From: PALSA-612 sp963704335
GTDB taxonomy: Bacteria > Actinomycetota > Thermoleophilia > Gaiellales > Gaiellaceae
NCBI GenBank assembly: GCA_963704335.1
Contig: OY969889.1
Coordinates: 310,001-374,000, forward strand
Direction: 5' to 3'
DNA: 64,000 nt
The translations under genes and the position numbers were made by a program. Below, in pieces: positions 51,013-60,072 of the stretch (positions within the stretch are counted from its first letter, which is position 1; the number at the start of each line of letters is the position of its first letter). The notes below the pieces were generated by a model that searched no databases, was not told the DNA's origin, and worked only from the letters and a program-made list of their open reading frames with translations.

Positions 51013-51510
51013 TCAGAGCGCCGGCTGCCTGCGGATCGTGTCCCCGACCCGCACGGTCCCGGGGGTGATCACGCGCGCGTTCATGCCTCGTAGGCGCTGC
51101 CGCCGGCCGTCCTTAGCGTTGACGAAGCGGGTCGCGTCGGAGCCGAAGCGCGCCGTGAACTTCGCGCAGCCGGTGTGCGGGGCCGCGCTGACTTCGATCA
51201 CCGCCGAGCCGACCTCCAGTCGCGTACCCGCCGGCAGCCCTTCCTCGGCGAGGTCGAGATCGACGTACAGCTGATCGCCGGCCAGCGGCCACCGCGAGCG
51301 ATCGGGCTCGAGACGCTCGAGGACGCGTGCGTTCATCAACGTGAGCTGAGCTTTCGTGTCCAGCGGCTTGCCATCGACGTGTGCGCCCGACCACCAGCGG
51401 TCGCCCACGAGTCCCTGCTCGAGGTCGAGCTCGGCCTCTTCGAGCACTTCGCGCTCGCCCACCGCAGGCCGGCGGACGATCAGCTCGACGACTCCTTCGC
51501 CCGAGCTCAT
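51013..51510 (-). CDS. MOSC-domain protein
   Basis: A 165-residue MOSC domain: ELIVRRPAVGEREVL, LVGDRW, AQLTLMNARVLERL, and the sulfur-carrying cysteine in SAAPHTGCAKFTARFG. MOSC domains transfer sulfur or nitrogen using molybdenum-cofactor-type chemistry. The start at 51510 overlaps the cupin stop by 4 bp (ATGA); the longer open frame upstream runs inside the cupin gene. With mobA and fdhD elsewhere in the window it adds to the molybdenum theme. Confidence 0.88.
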   Translation of the reverse strand: MSSGEGVVELIVRRPAVGEREVLEEAELDLEQGLVGDRWWSGAHVDGKPLDTKAQLTLMNARVLERLEPDRSRWPLAGDQLYVDLDLAEEGLPAGTRLEVGSAVIEVSAAPHTGCAKFTARFGSDATRFVNAKDGRRQRLRGMNARVITPGTVRVGDTIRRQPAL

Positions 51511-52043
51511 GCCGGGGGCCACGGCAGGCGCGCGGGCTCCCAGTCGCCCGGCCAGTCGGCGTACGCCTCGTCGGGCTTGTCGGTCTCCTTGGAGGCAGAG
51601 GCACCGTGCTTCGCCGCCACCTCGCTCACCGGATAGAGGATCGGCTCGTCGGGACGCTTGCCGAGCATGAGAATCGCGCACGGCCCGTCACCACCGCCGA
51701 CGATCACGTGCCGCGTGTCGGCGGGACAATGAAAGTAGTCCCACTGTCGCAGCGACCGCTCCTCCTCCTCGACGATCAGCGTGCACTCGCCCGAGAGCAC
51801 GAAGAAGCCCTCCTGCGCGGCCTCCGCGTGGTAGAGGGCGTTCGGCTCGCCGGGCCAGAGGATGGTGACCCTGACGCCGACATCTTTGAACGGCGCTTCC
51901 CTGGGCTCGAGCGGGTATGTCGCGCCGCCCTTCTCCTCGTTGCGCACCGCGAGCGCGTCCGCGAGGTTGAGGACGAACCAGCCTTCCGACGTGATGTAAC
52001 GGCCGTACGGGGTCTCTTCCGAGCTTGCCTCGTCAACGGGCAT
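51507..52043 (-). CDS. Cupin-domain protein
   Basis: A 178-residue single-cupin protein: GVRVTILWPGEPNALYHAEAAQEGFFVLSGECTLIV holds the first cupin motif (H...E), and WDYFHCPADTRHVIVGGGDGPC the second (H). The C-terminal tail (EAYADWPGDWEPARLPWPPA) is tryptophan/proline-rich. Probably binds a metal; function unknown. Followed by and coupled to the MOSC gene. Confidence 0.87.
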   Translation of the reverse strand: MPVDEASSEETPYGRYITSEGWFVLNLADALAVRNEEKGGATYPLEPREAPFKDVGVRVTILWPGEPNALYHAEAAQEGFFVLSGECTLIVEEEERSLRQWDYFHCPADTRHVIVGGGDGPCAILMLGKRPDEPILYPVSEVAAKHGASASKETDKPDEAYADWPGDWEPARLPWPPA

Positions 52044-52063
52044 TCGTCTCCCCTTTGGCGCGG

Positions 52064-52453
52064 CTACGAGCGCCGCTCGATGAGCTCGATGCGGTACTCG
52101 TCCGGATCGCGAACGAAGCAGATCCGTGAGCCGCCCGTGACCACCGAGTAGGGCGGCCGCTCCGGCTCGATGCCCTGGCCGGCGAGCTGGGCGAGCGTGC
52201 CGTCGAGGTCGTCCACGCCGATCGCGACGTGCCCGTACGCTGTTCCCAGGTCGTACGTGCGGCCGTCGTGGTTGAACGTCAGCTCGAGCACGTTCTCGGC
52301 GTCGCCGATCGAGAAGAAGTAGTTCGTCGCCTCCAGCTCGCCGTCGCGGACGATGTCCATGTCGCGGCTGAAGCGGAAGCCGAGCGCCTCGTAGAAGGCA
52401 CGGCTCTTCTCCGGATCCGTGATGCGCACCATCGTGTGCAGGAAGTCGGCCAT
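52064..52453 (-). CDS. Glyoxalase I/lactoylglutathione-lyase-like protein
   Basis: A 129-residue vicinal-oxygen-chelate protein: LHTMVRITDPEKSRAFYEALGF, NVLELTFNHDGRTYDLGTAYGHVAIGVDDL and SRICFVRDPDEYRIELIE give the H/E/H/E metal ligands of GloA. It removes methylglyoxal or a similar alpha-ketoaldehyde, in this group probably with mycothiol. First gene of the glyoxalase-cupin-MOSC-hydrolase row. ATG 6 nt behind TAGGAT. Confidence 0.92.
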   Translation of the reverse strand: MADFLHTMVRITDPEKSRAFYEALGFRFSRDMDIVRDGELEATNYFFSIGDAENVLELTFNHDGRTYDLGTAYGHVAIGVDDLDGTLAQLAGQGIEPERPPYSVVTGGSRICFVRDPDEYRIELIERRS

Positions 52454-52459
52454 GCCCGG

Positions 52460-52465
52460 ATCCTA
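52460..52465 (-). promoter_or_regulatory. -10 element of leaderless glyoxalase gene
   Basis: TAGGAT on the minus strand, 6 nt before the ATG at 52453. Confidence 0.55.
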
Positions 52466-52561
52466 CTTCGCGCCGTCGAGCATTCGCAGGATCTTCGGAG
52501 TCGAAGGGGTGATCGTTCGGTTGTGAGGTGGATCCTGCTCGCACCCTGCGAGGATGCGCGG

Positions 52562-53512
52562 GTGCCAGAGCAGCTGTCGAGCGGGACGGTCGGGCCGTAC
52601 GTCGTACGGCGAGGTGTTTTCGGCGCGGCGGAAGGCCTCGAGATCGAGGAGCTGGCCGGCGGCGTCGCGTGCTCGGTGTTCGCGGTGCGCGCCGAGGGCA
52701 AGCGCGTGGTCGTCAAGCAGGCGCTCGAGCGCTTCCGCGTCGCCGACGAATGGCTCGTGCCGCCCGATCGAGCGTTGACGGAGGCGCGGGCGCTCGAGCT
52801 GATGGCGCGGCTCGCGCCGGGCTCGGTGCCCCGGCTACTCGACTCCGATCCGGACACGTTCTCGCTCGTGATCGAGGAGGCGCCCGCTGACTGGCGGCCG
52901 TGGAAGACGCTGCTGCTGGAGGGCGCTGCCGATGCTGCCGTGGCGGCGTGGCTCGGCGCACTGCTCGCCGTGCTGCACTCGGCCGACGGCGGCATCGGCA
53001 GCGCCGAGTCGTTCGAGGCGCAGCGCGTCGACCCGTACCTGCGCACGATCCAACGGCGGCATCCCGCGCTCGCCGACCGGATCGGCGCGTACATCGAGCG
53101 ACTGCTCGGCACGGCGTGCTGCGTCGTCCACGGCGACTACTCGCCGAAGAACGTCCTCGTCGGCGACGACGGCCTCTGGGTGATCGACTGGGAAGTGACC
53201 CACCGCGGCGATCCCGCCTTCGACCTCGCCTTCCTGCTCAACCACCTGCTGCTGAAGTCGATCCACCGGCCGCCGGCTCGCGCAGGCTTCGAAAGCTGCG
53301 GGCGGGCGTTCCTCGACGGGTACGGGCAGGACATCGACATGCCCTACGTGTTGGGACTCGTCGGCTGCCTGATGCTCGCGCGCGTCGACGGCAAGTCCCC
53401 GGCCGAATACCTTGCCGACGCCGAGCGCGGGCACGCGCGCGCGACCGGCATCGCGCTGCTCAGCGATCCGCCGGGCTCGCTCGAGGAGGCGTGGGCAGGT
53501 CTTCCACGGTGA
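52562..53512 (+). CDS. Aminoglycoside/choline-kinase-family phosphotransferase
   Basis: A 316-residue kinase-fold protein. Catalytic loop CCVVHGDYSPKNVLV (H-G-D...N) and the metal Asp in WVIDWEVTHRGDPAFDLA are intact; KRVVVKQA provides the nucleotide lysine. Substrates in this family include choline, ethanolamine, homoserine, sugars and antibiotics; none can be chosen here. GTG start at 52562 (MPEQLSSG); an earlier GTG at 52523 is in frame. Its 3' end overlaps the convergent GNAT gene by 53 bp. Confidence 0.87.
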   Translation: MPEQLSSGTVGPYVVRRGVFGAAEGLEIEELAGGVACSVFAVRAEGKRVVVKQALERFRVADEWLVPPDRALTEARALELMARLAPGSVPRLLDSDPDTFSLVIEEAPADWRPWKTLLLEGAADAAVAAWLGALLAVLHSADGGIGSAESFEAQRVDPYLRTIQRRHPALADRIGAYIERLLGTACCVVHGDYSPKNVLVGDDGLWVIDWEVTHRGDPAFDLAFLLNHLLLKSIHRPPARAGFESCGRAFLDGYGQDIDMPYVLGLVGCLMLARVDGKSPAEYLADAERGHARATGIALLSDPPGSLEEAWAGLPR

Positions 53513-53997
53513 GGCCGTAGATGACGCCGTCCACCCACTCGCCGTCGCGGAAATAGGCGCGCCGCTTGCGGCCTTCCAGCACGAAGCCCGAGCGCTCCGC
53601 GTGCCGCATCGCCCGCTCGTTGAAGCCGTAGACCTCGAGCTGGAGCCGGTGGAAGCCGAGCTCGTCGAAGAGATGCCGCTGGAAGAGCCGCGCCGCCTCG
53701 TCGGCGAGCTTCCGCCCGCGGTGGTCCGGGTGGACCGCGAGGCCGCCGAGCTCGGCGATGCGGTTCGGGCCGCCGCGGCTCGAGAACCGCATGACGCCGG
53801 CTCGCTCGCCCGTCGACCTCGATCACGAACACACCGAACACGTCGGGCTCGTCTCGCGAGCGCTCGATGTCGGCCAGGATGCTCTCGCGATCGGTCGGCC
53901 GCGACGCGGCGAGAAACGGCTGCACGTCCTCGTGCTGGGCGAGCGTGACGAGGAAGTCGAGATCGTCCGGCTGCGCACGCCGGACGACGATGCTCAC
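53460..53997 (-). CDS. GNAT N-acetyltransferase, frameshifted
   Basis: The first frame from the GTG at 53997 reads SIVVRRAQPDDLDFLVTLAQHEDVQPFL...VFVIEVDG; the next frame continues with ERAGVMRFSSRGGPNRIAELGGLAVHPDHRGRKLADEAARLF, then HRLQLEVYGFNERAMRHAERSGFVLEG. Removing one base from the CCC (GGG on the coding strand) at 53809-53811 gives one GNAT of about 178 residues with a complete acetyl-CoA loop (HPDHRGRKLADEA). The GTG overlaps the DMT stop (GTGA). Confidence 0.83.
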
Positions 53998-54905
53998 AAG
54001 ACCTCCTCCACCGTCTTCGGCCGTCGCCACGCGACGACGAGCCCGGACCCGAGCGCGACGCCGAGGAGGATCAGCGCCAGCCCGATGAGCATGCCGGTGG
54101 TGATCGGCTCGTCGAGGAACAGCGCGCCGTACGCGATCGCGAAGGCGGGCATGACGTAGGCGACCAGTGAGATACGCGGGTTGCCGTAGAGCGGCAGCAT
54201 GTGGAAGTAGACGAGCTGCGCGATAGTCGTGCCGAGAACCGCGAGGGCTGCGACGGAGAGGAGTGCCTGCCAGCCGGGCATCTCGTCAGGCAGCTGGAAG
54301 AGCGCGAAGGGCAGGAGCAGCAGACCGCCGATGAGCATGCCGCCAGTCGCGAGCACCGGGCCGGGCGTGTCGCGAAGGCGGAGCTGCGCATACGTGCCTG
54401 CACCGGCGTACGAGAGCGACGACAGGACGACGGCCAGCGTCCCTGCGACTGCCCACCAGCCGCCGGGCAGGTCAACGCCGGTCAGCACGCCCACCCCCAC
54501 GAGCCCGAGCGCGACGCCGGCCCACCGGATCCGCGATACGTGCTCGTGGGGCAGAAACCGCAGCGCGACGACGAAGGCGAAGATCGGCACCGTCGCCTGC
54601 GCGATGCCCGCCACTGTCGAGTCGATGTGCTTCTCGCCCCAGGCGATGAGCCAGAACGGCAACGCGGCGTTGAACAGTCCGAAGAAGAACGTCGGCCGGC
54701 CCGCCGCACGTAGCTGCGACACGGCGTCGCCGGCGCCTCGGGTCACGACGAGAAACACCAGGAGTAGCAGGCCGGCTCCGAGCGCCCTCGCAGACATCAT
54801 CACGCTGGGCTCGAGATCGTCGACCGCGACCTTGATGAAGAAGTACGAGCTGCCCCAGAGGCCGGCGAGCAGAAGCAGCCAGGGGAGGTAGCCGCGGTTC
54901 ACCAC
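53994..54905 (-). CDS. DMT-superfamily (EamA) transporter
   Basis: A membrane protein of about 303 residues with ten hydrophobic helices in two EamA repeats: LWGSSYFFIKVAVDDLEPSVMMSARAL opens the first and the second ends with AFAIAYGALFLDEPITTGMLIGLALILLGVALG. These export amino acids, nucleosides or other metabolites. The GTG at 54905 is preferred because TACGTT lies 7 nt upstream and the protein then starts just before helix 1; an ATG at 54962 gives a 19-residue longer form. Divergent from purL. Confidence 0.88.
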   Translation of the reverse strand: MVNRGYLPWLLLLAGLWGSSYFFIKVAVDDLEPSVMMSARALGAGLLLLVFLVVTRGAGDAVSQLRAAGRPTFFFGLFNAALPFWLIAWGEKHIDSTVAGIAQATVPIFAFVVALRFLPHEHVSRIRWAGVALGLVGVGVLTGVDLPGGWWAVAGTLAVVLSSLSYAGAGTYAQLRLRDTPGPVLATGGMLIGGLLLLPFALFQLPDEMPGWQALLSVAALAVLGTTIAQLVYFHMLPLYGNPRISLVAYVMPAFAIAYGALFLDEPITTGMLIGLALILLGVALGSGLVVAWRRPKTVEEVL

Positions 54906-54969
54906 AAGAGGAAACGTACGGGACGCACGTTCTGTAAGAACGACGGGCGGCCTGATCCGCATCCGGCTC

Positions 54970-54975
54970 TAAACT
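54970..54975 (+). promoter_or_regulatory. -10-like element of purL
   Basis: TAAACT, 9 nt before the proposed CTG start of purL. The TAA within it is also the in-frame stop that limits the reading frame. Confidence 0.4.
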
Positions 54976-54984
54976 GCAGTAGCT

Positions 54985-56874
54985 CTGACGGCAGTCGCGG
55001 AACAGCCGCTGCATCGCGCCCTCGGCCTCACCGACGGGGAGCTGGAACGTATCCGCGGCCTGCTGGAGCGCGACCCGAACCGGTTCGAGCTGGCCGTGTT
55101 CTCCCTCCTCTGGTCCGAGCACTGCGGGTACAAACACTCGGCCTCGCTGCTTCGCCGGCTGCCGTCCGCCGGCGAACGTGTGCTCCAGGGGCCTGGCGAG
55201 AACGCCGGGGTGATCGACCTCGGGAACGGCGAGGCCGTTGCGTTCAAGGTCGAGAGCCACAACCATCCCTCTGCGGTCGAGCCGTTCCAGGGAGCGGCGA
55301 CCGGCGTCGGCGGCATCCTGCGCGACGTCGTCGCCATGGGCGCCCGGCCGATCGCGCTGCTCGACGGACTGCGCTTCGGCGAGCCGGACGGACACTTCTG
55401 GCGGGCGGTGGCCGGCATCGGTCACTACGGAAACTGCGTCGGCGTGCCGACGGTCGGCGGCGAGACGGTCTTCGACGACGCGTACGCAGATAACTGCCTC
55501 GTCAACGCGATGTGCGTCGGGCTGCTGCCGTCGGAACGCGTCACACGTGCGCGGGCGACGACACCGGGACTCGCGCTCGTGCTCTTCGGGGCTACGACCG
55601 GACGCGACGGCATCGGCGGCGCGAGCGTGCTCGCAAGTCAGGAGCTTGGCGACGACGCGCCCGAGAAGCGCCCGTCGGTGCAGATCGGCGACCCGTTCAC
55701 CGGGAAGCGGCTGATCGAGGTCTCGCTCGAGCTCGTCGAGCGCGGGCTCGTCGAGTCGCTGCAGGATTGCGGCGCCGCGGGGCTCGCCTCCTCGCTCGCG
55801 GAGATGGCGAGGGACGGAGCCGGCGTGGACGTCCACCTCGATCGCGTCCCGCTACGCGAAGACGGGCTGGAGCCGTGGGAGATCATGATCTCCGAGAGCC
55901 AGGAGCGGATGGTGGCGGCAGTGCGACCCGAAGCGCTGGGAGCCGTCGCCGAGGTGATCGACCGCTGGGAGCTGCACTGGGCCGAGATCGGCGTCGTCAC
56001 CGACAGCGGGCTGCTGCGGGCGCTCCATGGCGGAGCGCTCGAGGGCGAGATCCGCGCCTCGTTCCTCACCGATGAGTGCCCACGCTACGAGGTGGAGCAA
56101 CGGGCGCGTGAGACCGACTCCGGAGGGCTCGCCCAGGTAATCGACCCTCGGCAGGTGTACGAGCACTACGACCAGCTCGTGGGCTCGCGAACCGTCCGGC
56201 GGCCGGGCCTGGACGCGGCCGTCCTGCGCCTGACGCCGTCGTACCGCGGCCTCGCCGTCTCGCTCGACGGTCCGCCGCTCGGCGTGCGCGATCCGTTCCT
56301 TGCCGGCGCGCGCGCCACGCTCGAGGCAGCCCGCAACGTCGCCTGCGCCGGCGGCGAGCCGCTCGGGCTGACCGACTGCCTGAACTTCGGCAACCCGGAG
56401 AAGCCCGAGATCGGGTGGGAGCTGGCCGAGGCGATCGAGGGCATCGCCCAGGCGGCCGAGGCGCTCGGCATCCCCATCGTGTCGGGCAACGTCTCGCTCT
56501 ACAACGAGACGGCCGGCCGGCCGATCCTGCCAACGCCGATCGTCGGGTGTGTCGGGCTCGTGGCGGACGTTCGGCAGGTGCCGCGCGGCTGGCGCGAAGG
56601 CGACGTCGTGCTCGCGACGACGCGCGATGAGTTCGACCTGCAGGCCGAGGCCGAGCTCGTCTCGTTCCTCTGGAGAGCCGCGCAGCACTGCTCGCTCGTC
56701 CACGACGTCTCGGACCTCGGCCCCTACCTGGCCGTCGAACACGCCGCTCGCTGGAGCCGTATCGGCGCGGACGTTCGAGTTCCCGAGAACGCGTCGGCGA
56801 TCCTCGCGTGCGCGCCCGGCGATGTTGACAAGCTGCCGGGCATGGAGCTGATCGAGATCGGGACGGTCGGCTGA
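54985..56874 (+). CDS. purL: FGAM synthase subunit PurL (small form), CTG start
   Basis: A protein of about 629 residues. The conserved N-terminus LGLTDGELERIRGLL...FSLLWSEHCGYKHS begins well before the first ordinary start (GTG 55096). The only usable codon after an in-frame TAA is CTG at 54985, giving MTAVAEQPL. Further motifs: GPGENAGVI, FKVESHNHPSAVEPFQGAATGVGGILRD, GDPFTGKRLIE, and VHDVSDLGPYLAVE in the second half. The C-terminus ends at IGTVG, short of the usual family end by about 60 residues. It works with PurS and PurQ, which lie 12 kb upstream. The stop overlaps the purF ATG. Confidence 0.92.
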   Translation: MTAVAEQPLHRALGLTDGELERIRGLLERDPNRFELAVFSLLWSEHCGYKHSASLLRRLPSAGERVLQGPGENAGVIDLGNGEAVAFKVESHNHPSAVEPFQGAATGVGGILRDVVAMGARPIALLDGLRFGEPDGHFWRAVAGIGHYGNCVGVPTVGGETVFDDAYADNCLVNAMCVGLLPSERVTRARATTPGLALVLFGATTGRDGIGGASVLASQELGDDAPEKRPSVQIGDPFTGKRLIEVSLELVERGLVESLQDCGAAGLASSLAEMARDGAGVDVHLDRVPLREDGLEPWEIMISESQERMVAAVRPEALGAVAEVIDRWELHWAEIGVVTDSGLLRALHGGALEGEIRASFLTDECPRYEVEQRARETDSGGLAQVIDPRQVYEHYDQLVGSRTVRRPGLDAAVLRLTPSYRGLAVSLDGPPLGVRDPFLAGARATLEAARNVACAGGEPLGLTDCLNFGNPEKPEIGWELAEAIEGIAQAAEALGIPIVSGNVSLYNETAGRPILPTPIVGCVGLVADVRQVPRGWREGDVVLATTRDEFDLQAEAELVSFLWRAAQHCSLVHDVSDLGPYLAVEHAARWSRIGADVRVPENASAILACAPGDVDKLPGMELIEIGTVG

Positions 56875-58253
56875 TGTGCGGCGTCTTTGGCATCTACGCC
56901 CCGGATCGCGACGTCGCGCGGCTCACGCACTTCGCTCTGCACGCGCTCCAGCACCGCGGACAGGAGGCGGCCGGCATCGCCGTCTCCGAAAACGGACGGC
57001 TCACCGTGCTGCAGGAGCTCGGCCTGATCACGAACTTCTCGGAACAGAAGCTGCGCGGCCTACGGGGAGAGGCCGCGATCGGCCACACCCGCTACTCGAC
57101 GACCGGCTCGAGCACGTGGGCGAACGCCCAGCCGCTGCTCCCGCGGGGCAATCGCACCGTCGCACTGGCACACAACGGCAATCTCGTCAACGCGAACGAG
57201 CTGCGGAGCGAGCTCGAGACCGAGGGCGCGAAGCTCGGCTCGACCTCCGACTCCGAGCTGATCGCCGTCGCAATCGCGGGCGACCCGCGCCCGCTCGAGG
57301 AAGCCGTACCGGCGGCGATGGCCAGGTTGGAGGGCGCGTACTCGGTGGTCGCAATCGCCGATGGCAAGCTCCTCGCCTTCCGCGATCCGCACGGCTTCCG
57401 GCCGCTCGTTCTCGGCCGCCTGGGCGAGGACTGGGTCGTCGCCTCCGAGACATGCACCTTCGACCTGCTCGGCGCCGAGCTGGTGCGGGAGGTTGCGCCC
57501 GGAGAGCTCGTGATGGTCAACGGGGCTGGGCTGCGCTCGATCCAGGCCGTGCCCGCGGCCGGTGAGGGCGCACTTTGCATCTTCGAGTACTTCTACTTCT
57601 CCAGGCCGGACTCGCACCTCGCCGGTGTGGAGGCGCACGCGGCGCGCGTGCGGATGGGCGAGCGGTTGGCCGAGGAGTCGCCTGTCGACGCAGACTTCGT
57701 CCTTCCCATCCCCGACTCGGGCACGCCCGCTGCGGTCGGCTTCTCGCGAGCGTCGGGCATCCCGTTCAGCGAGGGATTGATCAAGAACCGTTACGTGGGG
57801 CGCACGTTCATCCAGCCCGACCAGGAGCTCCGCCAGCGGGGTATCCGGCTGAAGTTCAACCCGCTCGACGAGGTGGCCGGCAAGCGCGTGGTCGCGGTCG
57901 ACGACTCGATCGTGCGCGGCAACACCACGCGGCAGCTCGTCGCGATGCTCTTCGACTCAGGCGCGGCCGAGGTGCACGTCCGCATCTCGTCTCCCCCGGT
58001 CGTCGGCCCCTGCTTCTACGGGATCGACCTGCCCGACGAGGACGAGCTCGTCGCCGCCGCGCGATCGGTGGAGGAGGTGCGGGAGTTCATCGGCGCAACG
58101 AGCCTCGCGCACTTGTCGCTGGAAGGACTCACCGAAGCGACGCGTCGGCCGGCCTCGTCCCTCTGTCGCGCGTGCCTGACGCGCGAGTACCCGACGCGGA
58201 TCCCTGAAGATCGTCGGCTCGCGAAGCTCCGCTTCGAGCCGGCCTCGGCCTAG
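56874..58253 (+). CDS. purF: Amidophosphoribosyltransferase
   Basis: A 459-residue enzyme for the first committed step of purine synthesis. MCGVFGIY gives the N-terminal nucleophile cysteine; glutaminase motifs ALQHRGQEAAGIAV and LAHNGNLVN follow; the PRPP loop is VVAVDDSIVRGNTTRQ. Cysteines in LCIFEYFYFSRPDS, PCFYGID and SLCRACLTREYP correspond to the four [4Fe-4S] ligands of the Bacillus type. The propeptide of that type is absent. Coupled to purL by TGATG. Confidence 0.97.
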   Translation: MCGVFGIYAPDRDVARLTHFALHALQHRGQEAAGIAVSENGRLTVLQELGLITNFSEQKLRGLRGEAAIGHTRYSTTGSSTWANAQPLLPRGNRTVALAHNGNLVNANELRSELETEGAKLGSTSDSELIAVAIAGDPRPLEEAVPAAMARLEGAYSVVAIADGKLLAFRDPHGFRPLVLGRLGEDWVVASETCTFDLLGAELVREVAPGELVMVNGAGLRSIQAVPAAGEGALCIFEYFYFSRPDSHLAGVEAHAARVRMGERLAEESPVDADFVLPIPDSGTPAAVGFSRASGIPFSEGLIKNRYVGRTFIQPDQELRQRGIRLKFNPLDEVAGKRVVAVDDSIVRGNTTRQLVAMLFDSGAAEVHVRISSPPVVGPCFYGIDLPDEDELVAAARSVEEVREFIGATSLAHLSLEGLTEATRRPASSLCRACLTREYPTRIPEDRRLAKLRFEPASA

Positions 58254-58256
58254 CCG

Positions 58257-59123
58257 TCAGCCGCGTCCGTAGCGGACGACGCGCGCCGCCGCTTCGGGCT
58301 CCACGCCTTGCTCGATCAGCTCTTGCCGGCGCTCGCTCTCGCCGGCGAGCTTGAGGAAGAGCCAGGCGATGGCTGCGATGGTGACGACGGAGTCGACGAT
58401 CATCATCAGCGAGCCGGCGATGCCCTGGTCGGCGCGGGCGGAGATGCCGAAGCGGGCGACCGCGTGCACGTAGTCGCCGTAGATCGGTTCGTCGGCCCAC
58501 GCGAGCACATTGGCGAGCACCATGCTCGTGAAGCGGGCGCCGACGATGTAGAGCAGCTTCGCGCCCGTCCCGAACCAGCGCGGAGCCGGCAGCGGCTCGA
58601 GCACCGGGGCCCAGAACAACGCGCCGGCGGTGAAGAACGAGATGTGCTCGATCGCATGCACGACCTCGTTTCCGAGCGCCGCCTCGTAGAAGAACGGCAG
58701 GTGCCAGAGATAGAGGTTCAGGGCCCACAGCGGCCACGCGACCATGGGATGTGCGAGCACGCGGAGCGCGTGAATCCAGTTGTAGGCAAGCAGCGGTCGG
58801 AGCAGCGGCCCCGTCAACCCGGCGACGATGGCCAGCGGCGCCAGCTCGCCGAGCAGCACGTGCTGCGCCATGTGCACGAAGAAGAACTGCTGCTCGCCCC
58901 ACGCATCCACCGGCGAGAAGAGCGCGACCGCGACCAGGCCGAGGCCGACGCCGAACGACCAGCGCCGCCAGCCGGCCACCGGGCTCCCGCGGCCGGCGAG
59001 CGTGTGTGCGCGGCGGTAGTAGGCGAACGCGGCGATGGCAATCGCGACGGCGGCGAGCGGATCGAACGTCCAGCTCGTCAGCACCGACAGGTCGTCGTGG
59101 GCGCCCCCGTGTCCGAGGATCAC
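58257..59123 (-). CDS. Cytochrome c oxidase assembly factor CtaG-like (caa3_CtaG)
   Basis: A 288-residue membrane protein with seven or so helices: FFVHMAQHVLLGELAPLAIVAGL, LPFFYEAALGNEVVHAIEHISFFTAGALFWAPVLEP and GSLMMIVDSVVTIAAIAWLF are the conserved parts, with several membrane-embedded histidines. It assists copper insertion into cytochrome oxidase. GTG start; TATGCT lies 8 nt upstream. It lies between purF and purM on the opposite strand. Confidence 0.88.
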   Translation of the reverse strand: MILGHGGAHDDLSVLTSWTFDPLAAVAIAIAAFAYYRRAHTLAGRGSPVAGWRRWSFGVGLGLVAVALFSPVDAWGEQQFFFVHMAQHVLLGELAPLAIVAGLTGPLLRPLLAYNWIHALRVLAHPMVAWPLWALNLYLWHLPFFYEAALGNEVVHAIEHISFFTAGALFWAPVLEPLPAPRWFGTGAKLLYIVGARFTSMVLANVLAWADEPIYGDYVHAVARFGISARADQGIAGSLMMIVDSVVTIAAIAWLFLKLAGESERRQELIEQGVEPEAAARVVRYGRG

Positions 59124-59135
59124 AGCGCTTGAGCA

Positions 59136-59141
59136 TAGACT
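59136..59141 (+). promoter_or_regulatory. -10 element of leaderless purM
   Basis: TAGACT, 6 nt before the GTG at 59148; the hexamer and spacing are identical to those of purD. It lies in the 24-bp gap from the divergent ctaG-like start. Confidence 0.6.
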
Positions 59142-59147
59142 CGCGCC

Positions 59148-60047
59148 GTGGGCGGGCGGACGTACGACGACGCCGGCGTCTCCATCGAGAAGGGCGCCGA
59201 TGTCGTCTCACGGCTGCGCGCCGCCGCGGAGTCCACGGGCGCCAGCGGCTTCGGCGCTTTCGCAGGCCTTCACCCTCTCGACGACGCGCGGCTGCTGGCT
59301 GCGTCGACCGACTCGGTGGGCACGAAGCTCATCCTGGCGCGGCAGCGCGGCGTGCTACGGAACTGCGGCGCCGACCTTGCCGCCCACTGCATCAACGACG
59401 TGATCACGTGCGGGGCCGATCCGCTCGTCCTGCTCGACTACGTCGCCGCCAATGCGATCGATCCTGAGCAGGTGGTCGAGCTGGTGGAGGGCGCGGCGGA
59501 GGTCTGCCGCGCGGCGGGCGTCGCGTTGATCGGCGGCGAGACGGCCGAGCTGCCCGGCGTCTACCAGGAAGGCGAGCTCGATTTCGCCGGTACGTGCGTG
59601 GGCATCGTCGAGCGCGATCGCGTGATCGACGGCTCCCGGGTCGCGGCCGGAGACCTCGTCGTGGGACTGCCGTCGGGGGGCGTCCATGCGAACGGCTTCA
59701 CGCTCATCCGCCAGGTGCTCGAGGACGAGGACTACGACGGCGCCGACCTGCTCGCGCCGACGCGGCTCTACCTCGCCGACGTTCGGCGGCTCCGAGACCG
59801 CGCCCACGCATTCGCCCACGTGACAGGCGGTGGCATCCTCGGCAACCTCGAGCGCGTCCTGCCGCAGGGGCTGCGCGCCGAGATCGATTGGGAATCGTGG
59901 GAGCGTCCGCCGGTCTTCCACTGGCTCGCGCGCCATGTGGCGGAGGACGAGCTGCGGCGCGTCTTCAACCTCGGCATCGGCTTCCTCGCGGTGCTGCCCG
60001 AGGCGGGCGACGAAGAGGCCGTGGTCGGAAGGATCGTCCGGCCGTGA
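59148..60047 (+). CDS. purM: Phosphoribosylformylglycinamidine cyclo-ligase (AIR synthetase)
   Basis: A 299-residue AIR synthetase: TYDDAGVSIEKGADVV, STDSVGTKLILARQRG, CINDVITCGADPLVLLDY, GGETAELPGVY, GLPSGGVHANGFTLIR and HVTGGGILGNLERVLPQG. It is shorter than the usual 340-350 residues: the C-terminus ends at VVGRIVRP after the conserved NLGIGFLAVLP. GTG start. A 109-bp spacer separates it from purN. Confidence 0.96.
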   Translation: MGGRTYDDAGVSIEKGADVVSRLRAAAESTGASGFGAFAGLHPLDDARLLAASTDSVGTKLILARQRGVLRNCGADLAAHCINDVITCGADPLVLLDYVAANAIDPEQVVELVEGAAEVCRAAGVALIGGETAELPGVYQEGELDFAGTCVGIVERDRVIDGSRVAAGDLVVGLPSGGVHANGFTLIRQVLEDEDYDGADLLAPTRLYLADVRRLRDRAHAFAHVTGGGILGNLERVLPQGLRAEIDWESWERPPVFHWLARHVAEDELRRVFNLGIGFLAVLPEAGDEEAVVGRIVRP

Positions 60048-60072
60048 GCCCTGTCCCATTCGGACACGTCCC

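Noticed and set aside
58129..59211. 360-residue open frame overlapping the CtaG-like gene
   Set aside because: Arginine/alanine-rich out-of-frame shadow; the membrane protein in the other frame has clear family motifs.
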